Of a DNA stretch of 64,000 nt, positions 52,855-63,123 are shown one piece after another. The stretch's first letter is position 1. Every line of letters begins with the position of its first letter. The stretch is from Shewanella sp. MTB7. Its GTDB lineage: Bacteria; Pseudomonadota; Gammaproteobacteria; Enterobacterales; Shewanellaceae. The position numbers and the translations under genes are program-made. The DNA lies in the NCBI RefSeq assembly GCF_027571385.1, contig NZ_CP085636.1:1922001-1986000 (forward strand), in the 5' to 3' direction. The notes under the pieces are model-generated. The model did no database searches and was not told where the DNA came from. It worked only from the letters and a program-made list of their open reading frames with translations.

Positions 52855-55092
52855 TTAGTTGGCTATTTTTAAATCAGCTTTTTCAGTAATTAAATTCATA
52901 TTAAAATCAAATTCATCAACCCGAATAGCGCGCTCACGTTTAAGATTATAATCGAGTAGCTGTTTATGCTCACTGTCACTGACCACTTTCGCTTCAAGTG
53001 CATTATCAAGGGTGATAGAGAAGCGAGTACCGGATTTGAATTGGCGAGTTTTCAAGCCTTTCTTAATCTTAGCGAGTAAAGGCAGACAATCCATCTTGGC
53101 TAGATAGGCTTGTTCATTGATGTAGTTACCGTCGCCAACAACTGGCTTGATCAAATGGGTTAGGTTTTTCTTAAACGCGGTATTAAGTTGAGCTTGCTCG
53201 GCAAGTTCTCTGACTAAGTTATCATTCACTTTTGGCATTTTAGCCGAGTAAGTTACCGTTAATGCACGCATTAATTTACGTGTGGCCGATGAAGGAAAAT
53301 TTTCCAAAAAGGCGAGTATTGCTTCTTCTGCTTTACACAGTGACCAACGCGTTGCGTAGTGAAAATAGGGTGCCGCTTGTGAGCGTTGCTCTGCTGGAAT
53401 GGCTTGCTCGTAATAACGTATCGAGGCCATGGCTGCGTAGAGGTAACTCATCACATCGCCTAAACGGGCTGATAGCATCTCTGCTTGTTTGAGTTTCCCG
53501 CCTAATACCAACAAAGAAAAGTCGGCGTACACGGCTAGTTTAGAGGCTAGCTTATTGACTGATTTCTCATATTGGGCAACTTCTGGCAAGTTTGAGCTTG
53601 ATTGGGCAGTAAACGGCAGTAACCCTAAACGGAAGGCGCGTAAGCTGTTGTTGATGCTGTAGCCGATGGTTTTGCGAAATATACTATTAAACACTTTATC
53701 GGCATTAGAATGATTGCTATGGATCGCCTCAACCATACTTTGCATATGTGGATGACAACGCATGACGCCTTGACCGAATATCATTAAATTGCGGGTAAGA
53801 ATGTTGGCGCCTTCTACAGTGATTGCGATAGGCTGAGCAACATAACCAGAAGCTAAGGTATTTTGTGGACCACGTTGAATCGCCTTACCCGCTTGAATAT
53901 CCATGGCTGAGTTAAGTATATCTCGGCCAAGCTCTGTCATATGGTACTTTGCTATAGCGGTAACCACAGAAGGCTTAAGCCCAATTCCGAGTCCTTCAGT
54001 TGTCAGAACACGCATTGATTCCTGTAGGTACGTTTTGCCTGCTATGTCAGCAAGTTTTTCTTGAATGCCCTCAAACTTGCCTATCGATAACCCAAACTGC
54101 TCACGAACGGCGGCATATTCTGCCGATGATTTAAATGAGCATTGGCTTACTGAAGCCCCTAAAGCTGGCAGCGAAATCCCTCGACCAGCGCCGAGACAGG
54201 CAACTAACATGGACCAACCACGTCCGATGTTTTTTTGTCCGCCTATGATGAAGTCCATAGGAATAAAGACATTTTTACCTCGAGTGGTTCCGTTATAGAA
54301 GTTAACGCCCATAGGATCATGTCGGTTGCCTAATTCGACACCTGAGTGTGATTTAGGGATAAGCGCACAGGTAATGCCAAGATCTTCTTTGCCGCCAAGC
54401 AGTCCTTTTGGATCTTGAACCTTAAAAGCGAGACCAAGCACTGAAGCGATAGGCGCTAAGGTTATATAGCGTTTATCCCAGGTGACGGACAGTCCAAGAA
54501 CTTGATTACCTTCATATTCACCAACAGTGACAATCCCTATATCAGGGATCCCACCGGCATCGGAACCCGCCTCTGGACTGGTAAGTGCAAAGCAAGGGAT
54601 CTCTTGACCATTGGCCAAGCGAGGCAACCAGAAATCACGTTGCTTGTCGGTACCATAATGCATCAGTAATTCACCGGGGCCCAGAGAGTTAGGAACCATC
54701 ACAGTTACGGCTACTGCTGAGCTTTTAGCGGCGATAGTGGCCACAATCGTTGAATTGGCATAAGGGCTGAACTCGAGTCCGCCATAGGATTTTGGAATGA
54801 TTAATGAAAAGAATTTGTTGTCTTTTAGAAAATTTAAAATATGAGCGGGCAGATGTTTATCGCTTTGAATTGCAAAGTCATCAACCATCTCGATTAAGGT
54901 TGTAACTGGACCATCTAGGAATGCTTGCTCATCTGTGTTTAATTTGGCGACCGGGATCTCTCGTAGCGCAGAGAAGTCGGGTTTTCCTTGGAAGATAGAG
55001 CCTTCTAACCACACATCACCAGCATCAAGTGCTTCTTGTTCTGTGGTGGAAATACTCGGCATTATTTTTTTTAATTGTGTTCTTATGCTCAT
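52855..55092 (-). CDS. fadE: Acyl-CoA dehydrogenase, FadE type
   Basis: A 745-residue long-form acyl-CoA dehydrogenase that carries out the first FAD-dependent step of fatty-acid beta-oxidation. The FAD/substrate segments ALTSPEAGSDAGGIPD and the later VEGANILTRNLMIFGQGVMR are typical, and the extra C-terminal domain of about 280 residues (CKAEEAILAFLENFPSSATR region) is that of FadE (DUF1974). It is slightly shorter than E. coli FadE (814), which has extra N-terminal membrane segments. It stands alone with a palindromic operator candidate about 85 bp upstream. Confidence 0.93.
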   Translation of the reverse strand: MSIRTQLKKIMPSISTTEQEALDAGDVWLEGSIFQGKPDFSALREIPVAKLNTDEQAFLDGPVTTLIEMVDDFAIQSDKHLPAHILNFLKDNKFFSLIIPKSYGGLEFSPYANSTIVATIAAKSSAVAVTVMVPNSLGPGELLMHYGTDKQRDFWLPRLANGQEIPCFALTSPEAGSDAGGIPDIGIVTVGEYEGNQVLGLSVTWDKRYITLAPIASVLGLAFKVQDPKGLLGGKEDLGITCALIPKSHSGVELGNRHDPMGVNFYNGTTRGKNVFIPMDFIIGGQKNIGRGWSMLVACLGAGRGISLPALGASVSQCSFKSSAEYAAVREQFGLSIGKFEGIQEKLADIAGKTYLQESMRVLTTEGLGIGLKPSVVTAIAKYHMTELGRDILNSAMDIQAGKAIQRGPQNTLASGYVAQPIAITVEGANILTRNLMIFGQGVMRCHPHMQSMVEAIHSNHSNADKVFNSIFRKTIGYSINNSLRAFRLGLLPFTAQSSSNLPEVAQYEKSVNKLASKLAVYADFSLLVLGGKLKQAEMLSARLGDVMSYLYAAMASIRYYEQAIPAEQRSQAAPYFHYATRWSLCKAEEAILAFLENFPSSATRKLMRALTVTYSAKMPKVNDNLVRELAEQAQLNTAFKKNLTHLIKPVVGDGNYINEQAYLAKMDCLPLLAKIKKGLKTRQFKSGTRFSITLDNALEAKVVSDSEHKQLLDYNLKRERAIRVDEFDFNMNLITEKADLKIAN

Positions 55093-55175
55093 AATCTTTG
55101 CTCATCCGGCCAGAAATTCAGCTCACATTACGACATAAATTTAGTTTTAGATCAATAACTCTAAACGATTATTTT

Positions 55176-55187
55176 AAACGATCGTTT
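55176..55187. promoter_or_regulatory. Palindromic operator candidate upstream of fadE
   Basis: AAACGATCGTTT is a perfect palindrome, with a further half-site TAAACGATT at 55162. TetR-type fatty-acid regulators (PsrA-like) bind G/AAAC-N4-GTTT sites, so fadE control is plausible. The remaining gap to 55599 is AT-rich. A GATAATGAGATG near 55502 is a partial Fur-box-like match before the TonB receptor. Confidence 0.45.
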
Positions 55188-55599
55188 TATTTTTTAATGG
55201 TTGTTGATATGTTATCTGTAAGGTTTCATTAACTTACACGTGTACGCTTAAAATGTTTTTATTGTAATTTAATCTATTCAACAAGATATTTGACAATATA
55301 AAGCTACTGTTTGTCTATTCATACACAAGCTGTGTACTGAATAATCGCTAGGTTAAATTTACGCATCTTATGCTTGTGACGTTTTGAAATATCTGTAGTC
55401 AATATGCATTTTTTGTATTACTTGGTTAGGCTTTTATTGTTTAAATATTATCTAATATAGAGGATTGGTAGCGCTTATTTTTTTTACTTCAACACAGTTG
55501 CGATAATGAGATGCCGATCGCTTTGCAAATATCTCTCCATGGTAGAATCCCGCGCCATAAAATGAGATTAGTTCCTATTTAGATTTGCAAAAGGTGTCG

Positions 55600-57867
55600 A
55601 TGATGAAGCTGCTTTCGGTCAACTTACTTACAACTGCAATAAGTACTGCTATTGCTGTTACCTTGGTTCCACAGGCTGTAGCCAATGAGGTTCAAACAAC
55701 TGAGTCAAACTTTCATGAGATCATTGTGATCTCTGGTTCAAGAATGGAGCAGACGTTAGACCAAGTTGCAGGTTCTGTCGTGGTTATCGACGAAGAGGCG
55801 ATAGCACGCAATATGAGTACCGATTTTTCTAGTTTATTTAGAAATGAATCGGCCATCGGTGTTAAAGGTGGTGCGGGTAAACCGACCACAGTGACCATTC
55901 GTGGTATTGGTGGTAATCGCGTCATGATGGTTAAAGATGGCGTACGCGTTAACAACCAGTATGCTTCACCACTTGGCCCAGGCGCAGAAGGTACAGGCCG
56001 CGGTTTGACTGAGGTCGAAGGGCTTAAACAAGTCGAAGTGCTTAAAGCTGCTGCATCGACCATGTATGGCTCTGATGCACTTGGTGGCGTGGTCGTTATG
56101 CGTACCAAAGACGCAAGTGACTACCTAATGGGTGATGACTATTACGTGTCGGTTAATGCAGGCTATGCGGGCGTCAACGACGAATACGCGGCAGGTTTCA
56201 CCAGTGCAGCAGCCTATGGCGGCTTTGAAAACTTATTGACCTATCAACATCGTACCGGCGAAGAACAACCTAATTTCTATGACACTCAGCCAGACAGTGA
56301 CCTAGTGCAAGATAGTGTACTGTTTAAGAGTAAATACCATTTCAATGAATACACTTCTGTTCAGCTGACCTTAGATTATCTTGAACAGACCCTTAAGCGC
56401 TGGGAATACGAATTCGATAAGGTCGGTGAGCTGGACGAAAATGTTGAGAGCAACCGAGATACTCAAGTCATTAATGGTGCCGTGCAGTTAGTGTCAAAGA
56501 AGCCGACTCAAATGCACGACACCTTAACGGTAACAGCTTATTTTGGCCAAACCGAGCAATTAGAGCATAGAGACTATTATGAATGGAACAAAGCTGGCAC
56601 TATTTATGGTTTGAGTGAAGTCCGCGATTATAGCTTTGAAGACCAACGTATCGGGATTAACAGCACCTTCAGCAAGTATATTGGCGGTGATAGCTATGGT
56701 CATCAGTTCACCTATGGTCTGGACTATGAAATTTCCACTATGTCACGTCATCGCACGGTAAATAATCCTATTACAGGCGATACTAAAAACCCATTCACCT
56801 TTGCCACTACCGACAGCCAGCGCTTAGGTATTTTTGTGCAGGATGACGTCACTCTGTTAGATGGCGATTTGAATTTAATTGCGGGTTTGCGTTATGACTA
56901 TTTCCGCAACACACCAGATCAACAACAGGCAGTAGACGCTGGTAAAGATCCTGCGAATTTCCAGGCCATGAGTGACAATTTCTGGTCACCGAAACTAGGA
57001 TTAGTTTACCAATTGGCTGACTCTGTCAGCGTCTATGGTCAGTACGCCTACGGCTACAAGATGCCAACGCCAGATCAAAAATGGGGCGAGTTAGAAGTCG
57101 ATGCTGGCTCGATGACCGATGTGATGATTCAGGCTAACTATGATCTAGAATCTGAGCAGTCTCATACTTGGGAAATCGGTGTTCGTGGTAATCATAGCGA
57201 CACACAATATGAGTTAACAGCTTTCTATACTCAGGTAAAAGACTATATTGACTGGCAATATGTAAGTTATAAACCCCCAGTGTTTTTCCCTGAGATGAAA
57301 CCTATGGAGTTTAAGTACCAGTACTTCAACCGTGATGAAGTGACCTTGTACGGTGCTGAGGCTCAGATTAATCATTGGCTGACTGATAGCGTCGAGCTAT
57401 GGGGTAACGTCTCTTACACTTATGGTGAAGATGAAAATGGCGATTACCTTAACAGTGTTAGCCCACTCAAGGGGAATGCTGGTATTAACTGGTATACCGA
57501 TATTGCCAATATGGAAGCAGATTTTGGCGCAGTCGTTCGCTGGGCAGATGATATGAGCCGCACTAATGATATCGAGTTAGCCGAGGATGATATTTGTGCC
57601 ATGGGCTTATGTATTCCTAAAGAGGAGTTTAATGAGGTCTACGGTACAGCTGGTTATGCGGTTATGGATCTCACATTTGGCTTACGAATTGATGATAACT
57701 GGAAGCTACGTGCGGGTGTTTATAATCTATTCGATAAAGAATATATCGATTATACCGATGTTGCTGGTCAATCAGTATTTCTGTTAGGTGCAAGTATGGA
57801 TTTAGAAAAAGAAGACTTCACTCAGCCAGGCCGTTATTTCAGCGTTAAAGTTAATTATCAGTTTTAA
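55600..57867 (+). CDS. TonB-dependent outer-membrane receptor, haem/haemoglobin-receptor-like
   Basis: A 755-residue outer-membrane transporter with a signal peptide (about 1-30, ending PQAVANEVQ), a plug domain (about 40-160: VSGSRMEQ-like opening, KPTTVTIRGIGGNRVMMVKD, GVRVNN, and MYGSDALGGVVVM), and a 22-strand-type barrel ending in the terminal aromatic YFSVKVNYQF. The YAYGYKMPTPDQKWGE segment resembles the conserved FRAP-type loop of haem receptors. I chose the ATG at 55600 with AAAGG upstream; the frame extends to a TTG at 55585. No TonB/ExbBD or haem-transport genes are adjacent. Receptor class is certain, ligand is not. Confidence 0.92.
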   Translation: MMKLLSVNLLTTAISTAIAVTLVPQAVANEVQTTESNFHEIIVISGSRMEQTLDQVAGSVVVIDEEAIARNMSTDFSSLFRNESAIGVKGGAGKPTTVTIRGIGGNRVMMVKDGVRVNNQYASPLGPGAEGTGRGLTEVEGLKQVEVLKAAASTMYGSDALGGVVVMRTKDASDYLMGDDYYVSVNAGYAGVNDEYAAGFTSAAAYGGFENLLTYQHRTGEEQPNFYDTQPDSDLVQDSVLFKSKYHFNEYTSVQLTLDYLEQTLKRWEYEFDKVGELDENVESNRDTQVINGAVQLVSKKPTQMHDTLTVTAYFGQTEQLEHRDYYEWNKAGTIYGLSEVRDYSFEDQRIGINSTFSKYIGGDSYGHQFTYGLDYEISTMSRHRTVNNPITGDTKNPFTFATTDSQRLGIFVQDDVTLLDGDLNLIAGLRYDYFRNTPDQQQAVDAGKDPANFQAMSDNFWSPKLGLVYQLADSVSVYGQYAYGYKMPTPDQKWGELEVDAGSMTDVMIQANYDLESEQSHTWEIGVRGNHSDTQYELTAFYTQVKDYIDWQYVSYKPPVFFPEMKPMEFKYQYFNRDEVTLYGAEAQINHWLTDSVELWGNVSYTYGEDENGDYLNSVSPLKGNAGINWYTDIANMEADFGAVVRWADDMSRTNDIELAEDDICAMGLCIPKEEFNEVYGTAGYAVMDLTFGLRIDDNWKLRAGVYNLFDKEYIDYTDVAGQSVFLLGASMDLEKEDFTQPGRYFSVKVNYQF

Positions 57868-57916
57868 TCATCCGCTTAATCATCGTTGCGTTGAGTAATA
57901 TCTAAAGAAAAATTGA

Positions 57917-57935
57917 GCGCTCTGACCCAGAGCGC
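57917..57935 (+). terminator. Hairpin after the TonB receptor gene
   Basis: GCGCTCT-gaccc-AGAGCGC is a strong stem 50 bp after the stop but has no T-run, so intrinsic termination is uncertain. Confidence 0.5.
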
Positions 57936-57992
57936 CAATGTCTAAATTCTGCAAAATCCCTTCTGGTATTATCTGAATTCGTTGGCGGTGTA

Positions 57993-58300
57993 GTTATACC
58001 AATTACATTAAGTATCTGTTCATTCAGCGGGAATTCAAAGCGCTGAAGGCAAGGTTAATATTTTGCTTCTCGGCATTTATTCCTGACAATGCTCTACCTC
58101 CTATATCCCTATAGTCGTGCAATATCGATATGCACCACATCCATGTGGCTTACGGATGATTGAAGCTAATAGTTATTCTCGGCTCTGGCATACTCGGTAA
58201 TTGCTCCTGCGTTACTCTACCTCCTGAATCCATTCAGTCGTGCTTCGCCCTATTTTCTGCATCTGACCTCCAGGGAGGGAGGAAATGTCTCATTTTGTAT
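57993..58300. repeat. Intergenic degenerate repeat block with covarying hairpins
   Basis: Two 29-30 bp direct repeats, 58092-58120 and 58215-58243, share CTCTACCTCCT... and ...AGTCGTGC around different but complementary arms (CTATA/TATAG and CTGAAT/ATTCAG). A CCTCC-ag-GGAGG stem lies just downstream near 58267, and the block opens with TATACCAATTACATTAAGT. It is non-coding. It fills part of the 800-bp gap before the histidine kinase; the rest, to 58666, shows nothing recognisable. Confidence 0.55.
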
Positions 58301-58666
58301 GGAACAAAATAGACCATGCAGTCGTATATCTAAATCATTCAACGCAGTATCTAGGGCTTTGAAACCCACAGTGCAGTGTTATTGGAGTCAAAGGGCGAGC
58401 TGTCGTTTCTGGTGATTGCAATTGCGCTTAAATGTCTGGTATTGAGGATCTGCACTTCATGTCTGGTTTAGATATCTGTTTATATTTATTAAATAAATAC
58501 CCACATGGTGCTATGTGGAAAATTTCAGTTCTTGGACTAAGCTCATTATGAACATCTTACGTACTCAATATGAGATGAATTTGCTTCTGTCTTACTTGGC
58601 AAAGAATAGATGTCGTGTTGAGGGGGGATGATTCTAGACGTTAACTGGCTAAGGTGCTGAATCTGT

Positions 58667-61600
58667 ATGGATGAGATATCAAATAACGAAGGCCGTCGTG
58701 GAAATAGAAGATATCATTCTCTTAGCTATAGTCTTACTTTATGGTTTCTTGCGCTATCACTACTTCCACTCATTGGTGTTTCTTGGTTTAGTTATGAACA
58801 AGCAAAGCAGAGTTTAGTCAATGCGGCAGAAGATGAGTTAACTCAATCATCTGTGTTGACAACACAAGCTATTGAGTCTTGGTTTAACTATCGCTTACTC
58901 GATTTAAGAGTCGAAGCTGAATCTCGTCATATGCCTAAAATGTTAGCATATCTAAGTGAGGGTTTAGTTTCGAGCGAGCTGACTCCCACTGAGTATGTGA
59001 AAAGCCCTGGTTGGTACAGCAGTGTAAAACCATAACAAAATCATGCAGTTACACTGGTTGAAAGCTATGATTACATTAGTGATATTTACCTGATAGATCC
59101 CAACGGCAATATTCTTTACTCGGTCGCTAAAGAAGGTGATTTGGGAGAGAACATCTATAGCCCCGTATTAAGGTATTCGCTGTTTTCTAATAGTGTCCAA
59201 AATACGTTAAACACAGGAAAAGCAAGTTTTTCTGGAATAGAACGTTATTCACTTTCCTCGGCAGCTATCTCAAGTTTTATTGTTTCAGCCATGTTTGATG
59301 ATCATGGTCAAGCTATTGGCGCAATAGCCATTCAGTTACGTTTTGAGCCAGTTTTTACATCAATGAATTTAGCTGTAGGTAACAAGAGTTCATTAACTCA
59401 CTATTTAGTCGATGAAAATGGTCTCTTGTTATCACCTATTCAAGATAATTGGGATGAAGTGGCTATTAAGTCGATAGATACTGCTCAGTTTAGAGCTTGG
59501 TTGGAGAGTCGCTCTAAAAATGATCGAAATGCTAGCTCTGAGGTTATTAAGGCCACGGGAATTGATTCACTCGCCTCAGAGTATTCAGGACCCAATGGCA
59601 AAAGTGTTATTGGCTTGCATCAATCGGTGAGTTTAGCTGATGTTGAGTGGTTGCTGATTAGTGAGGTTGATCGTGAAGAAGCGCTGGATGAGATTAATTG
59701 GCTTGCGAGAATGACCTTAATACTCGTTGCTATAACGATATTCGTCGTCATATTCACATCAATATTTGTTGCAAGAAAGATAACCAAACCAGTGAAAAAA
59801 CTTGTCAAAGCCAATCTGGATGTTGCCAAAGGAGTGAATGTCGAACCGATACAGGTTGGCTGTAACAATGAGATCTCTCAATTGGTAGATGCGTTTAATG
59901 AGTTACTGGTGACCAGAAGAACCTTTGAAGACTCGCTTAGCCAGGCTAATTTACAGGCCGTTGAGGCACTTAATCGTTTAGAGAACCAAAAGTTTGCATT
60001 AGACCAACATGCCATTGTGGCCATCACTGATGTGAATGGGACGATTACTTATGTGAACCGGTTATTTACGGAGATCAGCGGTTATAGTGAGAAGGCATTG
60101 ATTGGTAGAAATCATCGTTTATTGAATTCAGGTCGCCATCCTAAGGCGTTTTTTACCCAGATGTACAGTGTGATCTCTAAGGGAGAGGTTTGGAGTGCAG
60201 AGATCTGTAATCGTGCTAAAGATGGCAGCTATTATTGGGTTGATACAACCATTGTTCCTTTCAATAATGCTGCAGGTGAACCTGAAAGCTATGTCGCCAT
60301 TCGTACCGACATAACCGAGAGGAAAGAGTCAGATTTACGGGTTAAAAAAGGCCTATCATTAATGCTCTCAGTGATGGAGTCGACCGATAATGGCATCTTA
60401 GTCACTGATCCCGATGGGCGTGTGTTGCAGTTTAATCATCGCTTCTGTGATATTTGGTCCATAACACCTGAGACACTGGAGAACCTAGAGCATGGTGAAT
60501 TTGCCTATATGGATAAGTTACAACTTATCGATGGAGACAGCTTTATAGATGCTATAGAAAGCCTTTATCAAGAACCTGAATTGGAAGGTTTCGATACACT
60601 TTTTTTTAAAGATGGCAGAGTGTTTGAACAAGTTTCATTATCGATGAATAGTGGTAAAGAATTTCTGGGACGAGTCTGGAGTTTCCATGATATTAGCCAG
60701 AGAATGCAAACTCAGAGTGAGCACCAACAAGCAAAGGAAGCAGCTGAGTCAGCAGTGAAGGCTAAAAGTGAGTTTCTGGCCAGTATGAGTCATGAGATCC
60801 GTACACCGATGAATGGTGTCTTAGGTATGCTAGGACTCCTTTACAATTCGAAACTCACTGACTTTCAGCAACGAAGAGTGGGGATAGCCCAATCAAGTGC
60901 TCAGTCTTTGTTAACGTTAATCAATGATATTTTGGATTACTCAAAAATTGATGCGGGTAAGCTGGAGCTAGAGGAGTTGGAATTTAACCTAAGAAGTATG
61001 TTAGGTGAATTTGCCGAAGGAATGGCGCATCAGGCGCAGCACAAAAACATTGAGTTAATCTTAGATCTTAAAGGGATAGAGCAAGCTTACGTTAAGGGAG
61101 ATCCTAGTCGTTTGCGTCAGGCTTTGACCAATTTGGTCAGCAATGCGATTAAGTTTACTCAAGATGGTGAGATCACAATACGCGCTAAACTGTTGCCAGC
61201 GAAGGATGAAGCTTTGTGGCGGTTTTCATGTTCAGTGACTGATACTGGTATCGGTATTCCCACTGATAAACTGGTGAGCCTCTTCGATTTTTTTAGTCAA
61301 GTTGATAGCTCTACAACGCGCAAATTCGGTGGAACAGGATTAGGACTAGCTATAGTGAAACGGATCTGTGGTCTCATGGGGGGCGACATATCAGTAACGA
61401 GTGAGGTTGGAAAGGGAAGTTGTTTTGAGTTGGAGGTTGATTTACTCAGGAGTGAGCATTCTCAACTAGTGGTACCTACAGTCAATATTGAACAGCTTAG
61501 TTTGCTCGTCGTCGATGATAATCTAACAAACAGAGAGGTTATCATCGAGCAGTTGCAGCTTTGGGGGGCTAGCGTGGTGGGCGCTGACAGTGCCATTCAT

Positions 61601-63121
61601 GCAATTGAGCTTTGTTCTTTCAGAGACCAAGACCCAGGACTACTTCAGTTTGATGTGGCATTTTTAGACATGCAGATGGCAGACATAGATGGTGCAGAGT
61701 TAGGTCGGCGATTAAAAAATGATACAAGATTTGCATCGATTAAATTGGTAATGATGACCTCTATGTCTCAAATCGGTGATGCTAAGTTCTTTGCGGATTT
61801 AGGTTTTAGTGCTTACTTCCCTAAGCCCACTACAACTAGCGATCTTTTCGACGCTCTGTCTATCATCTTCGATGATGGAGAAGTAATGGAAGGGGCTCAG
61901 CCGTTAATTACTCACCATTATCTACAAACATTAAACCATGCCAATGATCATCAAGCATTGGAGCTATCAGAATCGATACATATTCTACTAGTGGAAGATA
62001 ATTATGTTAATCAACTTGTTGCTACTGGAATATTAGAAGATCTTAATGTTTCTGTGAGCATGGCAGATAATGGATCACAGGCAGTTAAGATGTTACAGGA
62101 GGTGAAAACACCTCCCTTTTCTTTAATTTTAATGGATTGTCAAATGCCCGAAATGGATGGGTATGAAGCGACGCGTCAAATTCGTGAGGGAATCGCAGGT
62201 GAAGGGTGTCGACAGATCCCTATCATTGCCATGACAGCCAATGCCATGATGGGTGATAAAGATAAATGCCTCGATGCTGGTATGGATGATTATCTAGCTA
62301 AACCTATTGATCCTAATAAGTTGCATGCGAAATTGAATCAATGGTTAGTTGTCGATGAAGTTGAACTAGAGTCTAAGGAGAATGAGAGTATTCAATCGCC
62401 ACCTCATGAAGTGAATACTCTGGATCTCTCAAAACAACACGAGACAAATTTTATCCCTGATGCTCAGCCTGCTTCTATAATTGGTAATAATATGACAGAC
62501 GATAAAATGATATGGGACAAAGACAGTTTGATGAAGCGTGCTATGGGTAAAGAAACACTTTTCAACTCCATTATTCACTTGTTTATGGAAGATATACCTT
62601 CGAAAGTGGAGGATCTTAAATGCGCAGTAAAAAATCAAAATATTAAAGAGGTAAGGCAAATCTCCCATACCATTAAAGGGGTTGCAGCGAACGTTAGTGG
62701 TGAATTACTTCGGGAACAAGCTGGGCTTATCGAAATGGCAGCTAAAGAGGGAGATCTTGCTAAGGCGCAAAGTCATCTACCAGAGTTATGTACCGCTTTT
62801 GATATTTTGAGCGCGAAGATTACTGAATACCAAAAGCTGCCTGAAATAGATCAAGATACAGATACAGGAGAATTTATGTCGCCTAAAGATGTAGAGCAAT
62901 ATTTGAGTCGACTGATTAAACAGCTTGCTGATGGGAGTTATATCAATGTTGAAGATTTTAGCTCTTTGAATAAGGCATCGGATGATAAGAATGTGCAAAA
63001 TATTTTCGATCAGCTGCTTATTTATCTCAATGATTTTGATTATCTTGAAGCGAGCTCAGTGACAAATGACTTGGTGGCTATATACAGCAAATTAGCCTTA
63101 AGCAATGTAAAGGACTCTTAG
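58667..63121 (+). pseudogene. Hybrid sensor histidine kinase interrupted by an in-frame TAA
   Basis: One reading frame runs from ATG 58667 to TAG 63121 except for a TAA at 59033-59035. Coding continues in the same frame right after it (QNHAVTLVESYDYISDIYLI). Domains (residues counted through the stop): TM1 about 23-43, periplasmic Cache-like sensor to about 340, TM2 and HAMP about 345-410, two PAS domains (about 440-550 and 560-680), HisKA with SMSHEIRTPMNG (H near 708), HATPase (about 808-925; TDTGIGIP, GGTGLGLAIV), two REC domains (about 945-1065 and 1103-1225; LMDCQMPEMDGYEATR) and HPt (HTIKGVA). The first piece is 122 residues; the downstream frame has only a TTG near 59141. Unless the stop is read through, the kinase lacks its first membrane anchor. 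Confidence 0.85.
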
Positions 63122-63123
63122 TT

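Noticed and set aside
59141..63121. Independent kinase gene starting at TTG 59141
   Set aside because: Sequence between the TAA and this codon is clearly coding in the same frame and no RBS precedes the TTG, so a single interrupted gene is the better reading.
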